DNA of 52,224 nucleotides from Chromera velia (GCA_018398765.1 JAHBMJ010002086.1:41467-93690); one strand, 5' to 3'. Counted from the first letter of the stretch, positions 19,934 through 33,059 are shown. Notes: a model not told the origin generated them from the letters alone. Numbers and translations are program-made.

Positions 19934-22900
19934 CAGCGCCAGAGACAGAGGCAGAGGCAGAGGCAGAGGCAGAGACAGAGACAGAGGCACAGGCAGACGC
20001 AGAGACAGAGACAGAGACAGAGACAGAGACAGAGACAGAGACAGAGACAGAAACAGAGACAGAGACAGAGACAGAGACAGAGACAGACAGAGAGAAACAG
20101 AAGAAGTTGTTTACGCTCTGTCGCGAAGCCACACCATCTTTACACGTACATCCATACGCACCCCCATACCCATACCCACAGAATGTATGTACCACAGACC
20201 CCCAAACATATGCAGACCCCCCGACCTTCTGGGCAAGGTGTGCCGAACTGCATGGTGTAAAGTCTCTCCTCGACTACCGAGAAGACCTTGGGTCTGTTTT
20301 GTATCCACCCCTCGACTGGTTGTCCCTTCTGCCACTTCCCGTTCGAGTCCACAAAGTAGTACTCGACCATGTCGACCCACTGGACCCTCCGAATTCCAAA
20401 CAGCCATCGGATGAAACGAGAGAGCCCTCCCTCACCTGTTCAGTTTCCAGGGAGTGAACGTGTGAGTGGAAAGACAAAGGAAGAAGCGAAGAACAGACAA
20501 AGGACGACACGAAACAGAGAGAGTCGTGATGCTCACCTCTGGACATCTTTTTTCTCCTCCTCGGAAACCAAATAGTATTGTACGTGCAACTTAGACAGAA
20601 AATCTGAAAGCCGTTTTCACGCAAGACACCAGGCAATTGAAAATATTCAAATGGGCTCTTTGTGTGCTTTCCGGTCTCTCCGAAGGCCCAAAGAAAAGAT
20701 CGTCTCTCTGAAAAGTCCTGTCATTGGCATAATGTACCAAAGCTGTCATGTTAACTTACTATCTCACTGACTTACCGGGAAAGTACTTTCTCGTTTTGTG
20801 AAGAGACCCAACGCGGCGAATCTGCATCGTCATTTCATGTAGAGATAAATTGATTGGCAGACTGGTTGGCGGACAAAGAGAGAAAAAAAGACCGCAGAGA
20901 TAAACCAAGGCACTGCAACTCTAGACCCAGAATGGATGCAGCAAGAAAGGTGAAACAGATAAAGGAATAAGCTTATTGTATCTTCTTTACAAAAGTGGAA
21001 GGACCCATCTGATGACACACCCCGTCAACAAGCGCAAAATCTGTTTCTTTGAGCTTTTGCAGACGCTTTCGAGTCGCGTAAAACTCGCTCTCTCCATATC
21101 TCTCTCTTGCCCTCTGTCCTTCTTTCTCCCACAAGGCAACGTACCTGTTTGTATGTGACGGTCTCTCCACCCGACTCGGAGGGTGAGTCCTCGGGCTCTT
21201 GGCGCAGTCTCTCCTTCGTCTGTACGCACACGCACGCACACAGCGCAACATAAATGTGTGTCAGGGCACAATCGCAGTGGCTCTCCCTTCTTCTCAAACA
21301 GTCGCAACTTGGCACAGGGAGACAGAGGAAGGAGATAAGGTCTGTGTACTACTTGAGAAATCTGGTTCCTAAGGCCAGAAGTTAGATCCGTCGCTCTTTC
21401 GTTTAGCTTTCTGTTGTGAAACTGCCCTCTTTGGATTTGGTTGGTTCTCTGACTTTCTTTTTACCTCTCGGTGTGTCTGACTATGTGTTTCTTGTCCTTT
21501 TTGGTTCTCTGATAACTTGCCACCGCTCTTTTCCTGCCTAGCTCTCCCTCCCTCGCTGCCGTACCTTGAGAAATGAGGACTCTAATGAGCCTTCCTCGTG
21601 GGGCTTGTCTGCTGGGTCCTTGTCTGTGTGCGCAGGTCTCTTCATGCGTCTCTCCCTGTACAACCAGAAACAAACAGCTGCAGGGTGCATGGAATCATAC
21701 ATACATCAGAAAACCATTATTACATGCTCCGGCACAGACACTCTCTCAGACCTAGTGAACCCTCCTTCTTTATCAAAAACTGTTTCTCTTCAAGTGAATA
21801 TTCTGGATCCTCATGGGAGAGAACTAAACACGACGAACCAATACTTCAGCAGAGTTTCGTGTGATCACGAGGCAAAATTGCGAGAGTTCAGGAAAGACGC
21901 AAAGAGTCAAACTTCATGTTCCAGGAATAGCCGGCGGGGTTCTCTGGCATGAGCAAGATACAAGGAGAGCAACGAGGAAACTGAAGGAGAAAGAAGCAAA
22001 TACTCTTTCCTCCGACTACTCCTCCCTTCTCTTGATTGCTTTCCCTCATTCAATTTGTTCTGTTTCGTCTCCTTCTCTTTCCGGAGCACTTTCAAGAAAA
22101 GACTTACGTTGATCCACCGGATTGCCTGCACGAAGAAAACGAAAGCGAATTAGATATAAATTTTAGAGTTCACAACCACGACAGAAGAGGAAAGGCAACG
22201 AAGGGGAAGCTTCAGAGCCCGAAGGAATCTAAACTCTGCCGGCCTTTTTTGTATTTCTCTCCAAGATTCCCCCTGTTCGGTTGGTTCATTTGTCCTTTTC
22301 TTCCGTGCAATGCACGCCGTCCCCTCTTCGGAATCCCTTCTTGACGCTTGGAAGAATCTTGAGTGCGTTCTTCTGTTGCATAAGACCTTAATTTTTTATC
22401 TGAAATTGTACAGTGGCTGCATCGAATGATCCTGACTTCTTTTCTCACACCGCTGATTATCAAACGAACCCTGACTGACCAGACTCGCATTCCTCCTCAT
22501 GTTGTGCAAGGTCCATTTTGTGAATAGGGGGCTCTGCCTTCCCGTCTACAACGTCGGAGTTGATCTCCTTTACCTCCACATACTTGTGGGTCTCGTGGTG
22601 TTCCTCCTTCTCCTTTTGGTGGCCGACCTGCGGAAAAGTTGGTTATGTGCAATCTAAGTAAAAAACAAGTCAACCAAGGTTTTCTCCTGTGATAGTGAAC
22701 TCGTTTGTGTCATCAGCAGAAGAGACACATTTTTGCAAAAGCAGGAAGGACCCCTGGGCAAATTCAAGGAAACAAGACAATGAATGTGCGGTTTGCAAAA
22801 TCTTGTCAATTTCGATTTCTCTTCTGGTGATTTGAAATAATGAAGGAAACGCCACAGAATGCAAAATGGTTGCAGAGAGAAAGAGTGAGGGGTCAAAAAA

Positions 22901-25598
22901 ATAAGAAGAAAGGATGGAGAAAAGCCAGAAGCTGACCAGCCAAACGCTCCACCTCTTTTCCCCTGTTTCTCTAGCTCTGTAGAGCACTCTGAAGAACTTC
23001 GCCCTGTCCTGCTCTTTGCTTCCAAACTCAACAGAGAGGACATCCTGAGGCTTTGCTCCGATTGTTGTGCCTCCAGGAACGAAGTGAACCTCGTGATTGT
23101 CGTATCTGCAAGTTTGGAATAATCCCAGAAGAGAAAATGAATGACATGGAGGAATACCGACCCATACAGAAACCTCAGAGAGAAAACGTACCCTTTAGTT
23201 CACCAATCCAAAGTCATTCCTGCCAGAAACCATTTCCTTCCTTGCTTCATCATCGTTTCAGATTGTTCCTCTAGTTTCTTTTATTTTTTTTCCCGCCAAA
23301 TCTTCATGGACTCACATACCGGTATGTGTGGTCCTCCGCAGAGGTCGAAAGAGGGTAACAGGTACCTCCTGCAGGAACGGAAAACAAAGAGATATGATCG
23401 TTCAGAGACCGAATGGGTACAAGGAAGAAAAAAGATCGACCTCGCTGGTGATGCTGTGTTGCTGCCTCAGGCAGAAACCCGATACCATCCGGACTTCAAG
23501 TGGCTGGGTCTTGCAAGCAGCATGAGAATACCTAGGAAACACAACGGAAGATTAGGGAATTAAAAATTGCTTGGGGCAATGGGCACCAGCAACTAAGGAG
23601 CAAACTCAAACAAGCCTTCCGAAGTTTTGCAGAGTCAGAAGCATGAGTTTTTCTGCCGAAATCAAAAAGCAAAAAGAAAAGCGCCTGGAGGAAAAAGACA
23701 TCTGCATACTCTCTTATCTTGAGAGAAGATAAATCACACTGAAAGGGACACCCCCGAGTTTGCTATATGGATTTTGAAACGTCAGACTACCTGCATTCCT
23801 CCGACTTCTCCCGGACTGACTGTTTTCTGATGTGGCATAGGTGTCCTTCGACAGAGACTGCGGCATTCCGACGCGGATCCCTTCCTTTTCTGTCGGAGTG
23901 ACAGCATCTGCCGCGTTGTCATCCTCATTCCCTGAGCTTCCCTCGTCCTTCCCATTGCTGTCAGAGCCTGAGGCATCCACAAATGACCAATCAACCCATA
24001 TGCTTGTCAGCAGACATGTATTTATGGATGCATGTGTGCTCATGCTTTTTGTCTAGGCAGTTTTTTCTGCCATGTGTATCTCTCTGCCCGCGTGAATATG
24101 CATGAGGCTCTTTGAGTTTCTTTCTTTCCCTTGCTACAAAAGCACTTGACAAACAACTGGAGGGAATCAATCCCTTCGTCAAAAAGGAGACCGCGTCACC
24201 CTCTTCGTGTTTGTTCGTCAATCGATGTATGCAGCTTTCTTCAAGACGAATAATACACCTCCGTCTGTCGTCTCCCTTGCATCAGCACACGTGCGCAAAT
24301 TCGTGTTTCGCATTCTGTCAACACCTTTACTTCACTGACCGCTGTTGCTCTGCAAGTGTAGATGAGACGAGGGCACTGAAGGGTGTCCTGCTTGACGTGC
24401 AAATGCTTCGTTGGAATGCTTCAATGGCAACGCGGCTTCCTGGGGCCCCCTTGAAACTTCAGCTGCCGCTGGGGCTTGGGGAGCTGAGGAGACAGACTCG
24501 AGTGTCGGTAGAGGCACTGGCAGGGGCACCCTGGATTGGGCAGCTGGGGAAAGAGAGGAAGCGGGGGTCCAGGCGCGTGGAGCTGGGTGGGCGGGGGAGG
24601 CGACCGGGGCCTTCCTTTCCTTTCCGCCGCCGGAAATTTGGGAAAGTACTGGGTGGGCCATAGCGTCCTCCTCAGTAGTCTCCTTCGTTCTTGAGGCATG
24701 CTTCTCTCCTCCCAGAGATCGATCGGCCTCTGCTCTTCTTGCCGCCAGATGGCTGCTCAAACTCGCGAGGGTTCGAGGAAGGTCTTTTGAGAGTTCCCCC
24801 CTCCTGCCTCCGAAGGGACGAGTTTTGCTCGTGCTCCCTATTGGAAGAAGAGAAGATGCGTCTGCAGGCAGTCAGCGAAAGCAAAATGATAAGACGGGGA
24901 AGCACACGACATGATAGCCCACTTAGACAGTGAAGGGACGAAAAAGAAAAATAAAATACGACGGAAGGTACGTGGAGCCGAAATTTGTCCTTGTCAAAGC
25001 TTCGATTTTTTTTTCTTACCACTTGCTTCTTGACTTTTTAAATTCTCCCCTGAAACCACTTTTCGGTATTGGCTTGCAATTGTTGCTTTGCCTCCTCGCG
25101 TGCTTCTGCAAACTTCTCTTCAATTCCACACCAGGCTCAGCTTCTTTCCATCCGACTGTCTAACTCAGACTTCTGTTCCACCACTCCCATCAGGTGCTTA
25201 TCGAAGGTGTCACTTCCAGTCAATTTCTTCTCCTTTTTCCCTTCTTTCTTGCCTTTCTACGCTCTCTTTCCTCTTCTAGATTTCTCTTCTTTTCTATTCA
25301 GGCGCCCATTTTCTCTTCTCTTCTTCTCACCTGACGAAGAACGGTCGGAGTGAAAGTGTGTTCCCTCTGCTTCTCCAGATCTCTCTTCGTGTGTCGGCTG
25401 CTTCAAGAGGGAGTCGTGGTGGTGCTTGTGGTGGTGGTGGCCGTGGTGGTGGCTGAGGTGGTGCTTGTGGTGATGGTGGCCGTGGTGGTGGAAAAAGAGA
25501 GGCTCGTCTGCAACGCAAGAGAGTATATACGTACACATGCGCCGATCGACCGATCGACCGACCGGCCGACAGAGAGACGAACAAACAAGCAGACGGAC

Positions 25599-25629
<31 letters not shown>

Positions 25630-25653
25630 TAGATAGATAGATAGATAGAAACA

Positions 25654-25685
<32 letters not shown>

Positions 25686-26681
25686 CGCACCCTCATCCCC
25701 ATTGGACGAAGAAGCCTCGTCGTTCCGCCCCGACCATCCTCCCCACCCGCCTGCATGCAAGACGGCATACAAGTGAAACAATGTGCGAGCAGAAAAGCTG
25801 ATCGACTTCGAATTTGGAGAAAAATCTCTTTGTTCGCCCAGGAGAACACGTTGTCGGGACAGGCGTTCACAAGTACATACAGAAAACCTCAACTCGCAGC
25901 TGCTTGCTGCTGCTCACTAGGGCTCTTGTGACCAATTCGAACAAAATAGGGGACGTTCAGGCGAAGACCGAACCAAGGAAAGGGGCGGAGATGCTGCTGT
26001 TGCATGACAGACCTTCTTCACTCTCTTTCACTTCAAGCGTCACTCCTGCAAACACACAGAAATACAACACACAGGCAGGCATGTTGTGCTAAGATCTGCT
26101 GAGTGGCATCTTCGCATCTCTGGATGTGAAGACATTGGCATACCGCTCTCAGTCAGCTCATTTGGTTGTCTGCCCGCCCCTCTGTCTGCCTCTTTGTCTA
26201 CTTGACCATCTACCTGCATACGTCTGTCTATCTGTCTGCCTGCCTGCCTGCCTGCCTGCCTCGCTCTGTCTGTGTGTCCGTCTATCCGCTTGTCTGCTTG
26301 TCTGCCTGGCTGGCTGGCTGGCTGCCTCGCTTTGTCCGTCTGTCTGTCGGTATGTCGTATTTCTCCATCTGTGTCGCTCTGTCTGGCTGCATGCATGTCT
26401 GTCAAGCTTGTGGAAAACTTCACTATCATTGCGTGTAGTTGCGCGCCCCCTTGACGTTGGAATGCGGTCCTCCCGTCTGTCCACCTCGCTGGCTGACTTA
26501 TTGTCGGTGTCTTTTTGGTCGGCACAAATTTACTGACTCACTGATTGACTGACTGACTCTCTGAGCGACAAAATGAAAGAGCATGCACTAGATTCACTCG
26601 CTGCTCGACCAACTCACCTGCATTGATGCCGCACAGAAAGAGCAGCGCCACCAATGGCAAACTTTTGGACCAGCCTGTCAT
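19551..26681 (-). CDS. secreted histidine-rich protein, unknown family, 19 exons, 736 aa
   Basis: Exons (plus coordinates, transcribed high to low): 26618-26681, 26013-26045, 25691-25750, 25331-25507, 25020-25115, 24340-24861, 23791-23967, 23320-23368, 22937-23105, 22480-22627, 22108-22125, 21899-21943, 21752-21823, 21565-21677, 21145-21219, 21005-21113, 20537-20603, 20226-20386, 19551-19606. All phases close. Residues 1-21 are a clear signal peptide ([20 protein letters not shown]). Residues about 59-83 hold 19 His in 25, in [13 protein letters not shown] units, a likely metal-binding tract. Residues about 144-317 are Pro/Ala/Ser-rich, and about 318-376 acidic and Ser-rich. From 377 on the sequence looks folded ([32 protein letters not shown]), ending in an acidic tail. 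I know no matching family. Exon 5 (weak acceptor) and the exon 16 donor are the least certain. Confidence 0.7.
19666..20100. repeat. CA and GA microsatellites in the last intron of the His-rich gene
   Basis: Consecutive (CA)n, (CAGA)n and (GA)n/(GAGACA)n tracts, all inside the intron between 20226 and 19606. They generate several long but spurious ORFs on both strands. Confidence 0.95.
25550..25685. repeat. microsatellite cluster in intron 3 of the His-rich gene
   Basis: CGAC-type, GACA, GATA, CA and GA runs follow each other between exon 4 (ends 25507) and exon 3 (starts 25691). On the coding strand these read as pyrimidine-rich repeats close to the exon 4 acceptor. Confidence 0.9.
26160..26440. 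repeat. CTGCC/CTGT-rich repeat in intron 1 of the His-rich gene
   Basis: Imperfect CTGC, CTGT and GGCT tetranucleotide repeats in the long first intron (26046-26617). ORFs through it consist of repeated Cys/Leu/Ser or Arg/Gln and are not genes. From 26682 to 27671 the sequence is intergenic; I see no gene there. Confidence 0.85.
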
Positions 26682-27671
26682 CTAGGCAGCTGCATGTGCA
26701 GACAGCTAGGCGGCAGATCTGCTGGGGGGCTCGTGTCCGAGCTGATGGGCCGGGCTTTCTGATCTTCCGGCTGAGAATGGAAAGTTTGAGTTTTCTTGTC
26801 AATGCTTCACAGCTTGTTCGCTTATCTGTAGGCTGTCGTCAAAGTACTGCAGATCGCTTTGTCACTGCACAAGACCTGTTGGGGATTCAAAAGACCCACA
26901 ATCAAGGCTGCATTGTAGATGCAGTGCTGGCCAATCCTGTTCTTGTGCTAATTAAATTAAGTTGAAAGATGGACAGACTCGATCGCTCGGAGCCCGACAG
27001 CTGCCTGAATGCATGCGCCTGACCATGCCTGGCCGATACAGTGTGCGCGCACCATGCGCGCACCCTGCCTTTTTTTTTTCGAGGGGCTGGGTCCCCGCGG
27101 CTTGCGCGCCAATTAAGGCGCTCCAATTTGCCTCCAAAAAAAATGTGAGCTCGTTCACGCGTTTCAAACAAGGTTGAAAAAAACCCTCAATCATCATGTT
27201 TCAAACAAGGTCTAAGCAGAAGCAAAGTGGTGTTTCACATCATAATCTTCTATAGTCTAGTGTGTATGGTTTTCAGCGTGTCACCTTTTTGGGAAGTTGA
27301 ATTGTCATAATTGATAAAATAAACAGTGTCAATTAATCCCCTAGCTGTCGGTGGCAAACTTCCAATCGGTGGGCTGGGAAGGCCCACAAGGGCAATTTTT
27401 GGCGCCAAAAGCGCCCGAGAGGGGATTTCGGTGGGTCTTAATAGCCTACCGGTACCCACCGGGAAGTTTTCGCTGCTTTTGATTGGAACTCTGATAAAAA
27501 AACAGGTAGCGCCAGGAGGGTAGTTTCAATTTTAAAGTTTGTGTACGCCTTTGTACTCCGTTGAATCCGTTTATTTATATACTGAGCCTTAGCGATAGGA
27601 CACACCCCTCTGCCCGGGCCTGCCGTTTATGGGGGCGACCTCTATAAGACAAAACGGTAACAGTGCTCAAA

Positions 27672-28567
27672 GGCACCTACACTGGAACTATACTGTGTCA
27701 TAATGAGAATTTCTAGAACCTTTTGTGTCACATAGTGTCACAATGATTTGTGACACAATAATTGTGATTTTAAGGATTTTTGACTAATTCAATAAAATTA
27801 TACTTATGTATAAAAGAAATAGTTGTAGATTGCGTGTTTACGGTGTTTGGCGCGGGTTGGTACGCGTCGTGGGGTACGTGTTTGGCACCGTGACGTCGTT
27901 CGATCGTTTATGATGAGTGAGTGGGTGAATGAATGAATGATTGAGTTTGTGAGTCATTAAGTGATTGGGTGAGTGACTCAAAGTGAGTGAGTGAGTGAGT
28001 GAGTGAGTGAGTGAGTGAGTGAGTGAATGAGTGAGTGAGCGAGTGAGTGAGTGAGTGAGTAAGTTAGATAAGTGAGTGAGTGATAGTGAGTGAATGCTAA
28101 AGTGAGTGACTGAGTGAGTGAGTGAGGTAGGTGAGTGAGTGAGTGAGGTAGGTGAGTGAGTGAGTGAGTGAGTGAGTGAGTGAGTGAGTGAGTGAGTGAG
28201 TGAGTAAGTGAGTGAGTGAGTGAGTGAGAGACTAGCCTTCGCACTATAAAATTCTAAAAAGAAAAAAATGAAGGTCTTAATCTTTTTTTTTTAGAATTTT
28301 ATAAAACTAAAGCTGTTAGTAAAGCATTTCAAACTGTATATAAATATAGAAGAACAGTTCAAACTTTAATAACTGTGAAGACTTTAAATCACTTTGAAAG
28401 TCTAGGATCACTTGATTTTTTTTCTAATAATTTTATCATACTTAAGTTATTCTAACTATTTCATCATACCTATTGTGACACAATTATTTGTGTCATCGGT
28501 ACTAGTGTGGGGGGTATTGTGTCACAATTTAAATTGTGTCACACTATAGTTTCAGTGTAAGGGCACC
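27672..28567. mobile_element. MITE-like element with imperfect terminal inverted repeats
   Basis: The left end GGCACCTACACTGGAACTAT and the inverse complement of the right end, GGTGCCCTTACACTGAAACT, match imperfectly over about 30 bp, then both lead into several copies of TGTGACACAAT or its complement in the subterminal regions. The centre is mostly TGAG microsatellite and AT-rich sequence with no ORF. This is the structure of a short non-autonomous DNA transposon. Target-site duplication is not evident. Confidence 0.5.
27915..28235. repeat. TGAG microsatellite
   Basis: A long (GTGA)n run with a few interruptions (GTAGGTGAG, GATAAG), lying inside the MITE-like element. The minus-strand ORF with repeated His-Ser-Leu-Thr is an artefact of it. 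Confidence 0.95.
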
Positions 28568-29120
28568 AATGAATCACTTATCACTTATACTTATCACTTC
28601 CATGGTAAAAAATATTCTTTGGTTATCTTTAGCTATTTTTAATGCGAGTGTTTCTGACTGTATCAATAGTTCTATAAATTAAATCTGATGTCACAGTTGA
28701 TAAGAACCTGTTCAAATTAGTTAAGATGATTCTTTTTTTTTATTTGTAATATTTGATATCATTTAACATTATTTTAAAGAATTGAATTAAGGCGGTTAAA
28801 GCGTGTGAGCCACTACTAAAGCTCTGGCCAACCATGGAGCCTAGCAAAGAGCATGACATGTAATGACGTACATGCAATGTGTTTTTGTTTGCTAGTTTGT
28901 TTATTAATTTGCATTCAAAACGTACAGAAAGAGACACACCCAGATTGATCATTTATGAACTTCTTGACTGTTAGTTTGACTGTCTACGTTTTCGATCTTT
29001 TGGTTTTCGTCGCAACTTTTCGATCGCCGGGTAGTTTTTCTACAATGTAGGACCTAAGGGCTTACAATTTTACATTAGGAGTAATTTTCTAGATAATTTA
29101 GAAACAAAAAACAAAATCGA

Positions 29121-29708
29121 TCCTAGGTGACCACTACAAAAAAAAAATAAAACAATAAATGGCAAAATATCATTTTTGGTTTTCTTTTTTTTTTTTGAAA
29201 GCTCTGCATGTGCATGATGATGTCGGCGATCATGTCGCATGCCGTGGTCAGCGGCCCGTGGACACTCGATCGACTCGGAGTCCTCGCCGTAGGACCCCCA
29301 CGCGGCGTATGCATGCAAACCGGCCGGTCGCGGGCCGCACATGCATGCATCCCCAGCCGGCAACTTCGCTCATGTAAATAGGCTCAGTGAAACGTATGCA
29401 GCGGTTTGTCTAACCTTATACGGTTTTTTTGCCTTAAACACCAGCTTCGATCTAGCAGCCTACTGCAAGCTGCTTAGCGTGTGACTAACTCTATTACTGA
29501 CCAAAAGACCGACTTTGATGCAAGTTTTACTATGAGAACGGCCTTTGATCTAGCCTTTGATCTCTGTATCGATCATCCAGTCCCAAGTCAGATGAATGTT
29601 GACTTTCATTTTTTTGGCCAGCCTGAACACGTTTATAAACAAAAAAAAAAAGAAAATAAATGGGGAAAATGCTCTTTTTTTTTTTTTTTAGTGGTCGCCT
29701 AGAATTGA
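29121..29708. mobile_element. candidate inverted-repeat element
   Basis: The left end TCCTAGGTGACCACTACAAA pairs with the right end, whose inverse complement reads TTCTAGGCGACCACTAAAAA, both running into long A/T tracts. The interior has no convincing gene; a GC-rich part with repeated GCATGC lies at 29290-29350. It may be a MITE; the match is short (about 25 bp) and partly low complexity. Neighbouring stretches 28568-29120 and 29709-31196 show no gene that I can support. Confidence 0.35.
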
Positions 29709-31196
29709 TCCTCTGGGATCGATAAATTTACTACTAGATTTACTATTATTCTTTTTTTCATAACAACGCTGATAAAGATGCAACATTGTTAAATTAACAT
29801 CATTATCATGTATGAGTCATTTAATGCACATACTGAAAAGCCAGCTCATAGTTGAATACATCAGCCTCCTAACACATTGCTGAGGCGCTAAAACGCTCAC
29901 AAGCCATTCCTGCATGCTTCGCTGCCGCCGCGGTTGATCTGACAAACACCAACAGGCTGACAGATGGACATAGATGGACAAATCTTCTTGTCAGTGGAAG
30001 CGCGTCAGAGCTCCAGGCCTGAGTCGTACGGGGGCCTGGTACCCTGCGCTAGACCCTGCGGCCATTCCTGGCCAGGTGCTGTGCAGACTTCGCTTATGTT
30101 AAAAAAAGAAAAAATGTTGGCACCCCTCCCTTCTGTCTGGGTCTCTATTTCTGCCTCCTCCGACAGAGAACCAACCAAAATCTGATTGAGATAAACAGAC
30201 AAGCATGCAGCGGTCCACGCAGGCAGACATAGAGACAGGCGGACAGTAGGAAAGAAAGACGGATTAACTTATTCAAGTTACCTCGTTGTGTTGTTCTTAT
30301 TCGGGCAAGTCCTTCCATCTCAGAAGCCCGAGGATACTGAGAGAGAGCTTACAGAGAGAAAGAGAATTAGAAACAAGGGTGGATTCTTTCTTTAGAATTA
30401 CAAAAGGGTGTCCGGCAAACCAGAAACGAAGCCGAATTATTTCCTCCCGCAACATGCAATGCAATTGACGTCGTTTCGTCAACGCAGTGCATTCTCTCAT
30501 TTCTTCATGCAACGCATTTCCTTCCATCTACTGACTCACTTAATTGGTCAACAAAAAACTATGGACTAATACACCTCACCCTTCATGCTGCTAATTCATT
30601 CTCTGATCGCCGAAATATTGCTCGAACACTCAGCTTCCTTCAAATATCATACAGTCTCGCACCCCTCTCTCCCGCAGGTCCCCCTTCCCGCTCTGAGAGG
30701 ACATTCCCAAAAGGAAGGGAAGGAAAGGGAAGAAAGTCGTTCGTTCAATATGCAAGCGCTCACTGCCGATCAAGCTCTAATTGGAAATAAAAAACGAAGT
30801 AGAGAAGAAGCGCTGCATCATCCCACAGATGCCCACCCATGCATTGAGGTCACCTCCCTGCTCTGCTTGCGGTCGCTCACAAAATCGATCCGTCGTCACT
30901 CACTCACTCACGGCCTCCATCATCTGACATTTGATTCAACATACCTGAAAAGCACTCTCCTAGCTCTTTCGCAGGTGTCTGGTGTGCATGCCTTCATCAG
31001 AGGGACAGATTTCAAAAAGAATTCATTCAAGCACAGCAAAGTCGAAAAGGTCGGAGGAAGAGAAGTCAGGTCCTGCAGGGGAAGAGAATAAAGTCAGCAA
31101 TACACAAGAGCTGAGCCGATTTTGCACACATTCTAAAGACGCCTTGGACTCACAAGAGATTGTGATTTTGTTTGTTCACACATCATGCAATCTCCC

Positions 31197-31760
31197 CTAA
31201 AGGCCCTTCTTAGTTTGGCCCTTTCTAATCACAGTCACGCCTCCACCAGAACCCGGCCGTTCCTGCATCTCGGCTTCGTCGTCAGCCGTTGTAGCCCTGC
31301 TTCTGCACGCAGCCGAGAACGAAGAGGGCAGGTGATCATACTGCTGAAAGTTTTTCAAATCTTCCTCTACAGAGCTCACACCCTCGGCCGCTTCGTCCTC
31401 ATCAATCCTTGCCCTGCGGGTACGCCCTCTGCAAAGGAATTTTGAGTGGAGTCGAGATGAACACACAGAAAGTGATAGCTCTTTCTTCTTTTCTCTCCTC
31501 TCTGTGTGTGCGCTTCTGTGTGCATTTCAAGATCTGCAAAGAGACTGTTTGTGAATGAGCGCGTGCCAAGTCATTCCCATTCGCAGCTGCTTCCTTCCAT
31601 TTCCGAAGTCTCCAACGAATCAAAACGACAGCAAGGAAGGCACTCGAGAGTGCCTGTGTGAGAATTTCGGCCAAAAGAAGCCCGACATCTTCGACGCATC
31701 ACCCAGACGACTTTCGTACGCTTTGCCGGAGAACATCCACCTTCCTTTCAACACAGGTGA
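31197..31760 (-). other. 3' coding region of the lactone oxidase, exon structure unresolved
   Basis: After exon 16 the frame must pass into a hydrophobic stretch followed by RWRLRKWKE (about 31660-31590) and then an acidic tail exon (about 31440-31197, with DEDEAAEGVSSVEEDL and a stop at 31197-31199). A 25-nt exon near 31730 joined to the acceptor at about 31655 closes one phase, but the last junction needs a weak acceptor. The overall reading, a transmembrane segment plus an acidic cytosolic tail, is firmer than the exact splice sites. Confidence 0.45.
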
Positions 31761-33059
31761 TCCACACACCCCATACACCTACCTGTCTGCAGACTCGCTC
31801 TCGGGGGAACAAGAAGCAGAGGTGCCGCTAGATACCGTGGGGTTCTCCAGATCCAGCGAGAGGGCTCGATACAGGTTCGTTGACAGCTGGCGAACAAAAC
31901 CGAAACGACCGCTGTTGGCATGCGGAGGCTGCACAGAATTAACACACACATGCGGCACGCATCGCATTTGCATGCGTTGTACAAAGCGACACTCTGTGCA
32001 CCTGAATGCTCGATCGATTTTATCACAGTCTGCTCACTCAAACAGCGCATGGATAAGAACCGCTTTTCTGAAGCCCACGACTGAGTTGGTCACCGACTGA
32101 CCTGCCCAACATACCCAGGGATTCTCTTTTTGCAAAGGCTCATGGTGAACTCGCCCACAATCTGATACAGAGCGCGGAGATTCACCAGGACTCCCACCTG
32201 CAGAAGGAAACCACGAATCACACCTGGAATGCAGATTGCGAATGAAAATGCATTTTGCTTCTTCAGCGTATTTGCGCGCGCGCCGATCTATCTGGCGATT
32301 TTTGCGCAGATGAGCCTGAGTGCCTCCGGGGAATTCCTTGCAGAAGAGCGGGCTACGGGGACAAACTTTTTTGCGTCTCCACAAGCATGCTCACAACTCA
32401 GGGACTCGGAAATCGCAAACATCCAACAGCCCCCTCCAAAGCTGAAAGAGGCGGTTCAAAGCTGACCAAAGCGTTCGCCAAGAGAATCCACTGGAAGGTA
32501 GTAATGTGCGACCACCCCCCTCCCTGACTGTCCGAAGAGGAAGAATCCTTCTCTCCGAGGGCTGCCCGGACTCCATGAGGATCCCTGACCCTCTCTTCCC
32601 CCCCCGCCTTCATCTGCTCTTTAGAAGAGCTGCTCACAGTTCCCTCTTCCACTCTGGTGACAGGCGGGACTGCCGAGGGCAGAGCGTGCTTCCCGAGGAC
32701 GAACGCCGTGTCTCTCTGGGGGTTCACGTATTTCTGGAAGACGTCAGATGCCTGCACGGATTTTCTCATACAGATTTTCTTTTATGTATATAATCTTTTA
32801 CGTATACTACATAGTCTGTCTGACAAAATCTGTGCGCACTTCTGGAGGACATCAGACGCCTGCCGGCATGGAGGGAAGGAGAGCGAATGCATGGAATCAG
32901 AAGAACTCCAGAACGTCTTCAACAGAAGAACTCCAAGATGCATAGGGGGACCCCAAGGCCCCTCCCTCAGTTCTCTTTCGGGCTTCCCTCTAGACAGGAA
33001 AATGTGCAGCCACGATGAGGTGAGGAGGCAACGACCCACCCATCCATCCACCCACACAG

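Noticed and set aside
19414..20457. 347-codon plus-strand ORF with His-Thr and Glu-Thr repeats, and overlapping ORFs
   Set aside because: It is the translation of CA and GA microsatellites in the last intron of the minus-strand His-rich gene; the real exons on the other strand (20226-20386, 19551-19606) overlap it.
22670..22936. Open continuation of exon 9 of the His-rich gene with hydrophobic segments
   Set aside because: Open by chance in a pyrimidine-rich intron; splicing at CTG|GTCAGC joins in phase to the next well-supported exon at 22480-22627.
25350..25604. Alternative readings of the His-rich exon as Val- or Thr-rich protein
   Set aside because: Only the His frame agrees in phase with the signal-peptide exon upstream and the long exon downstream.
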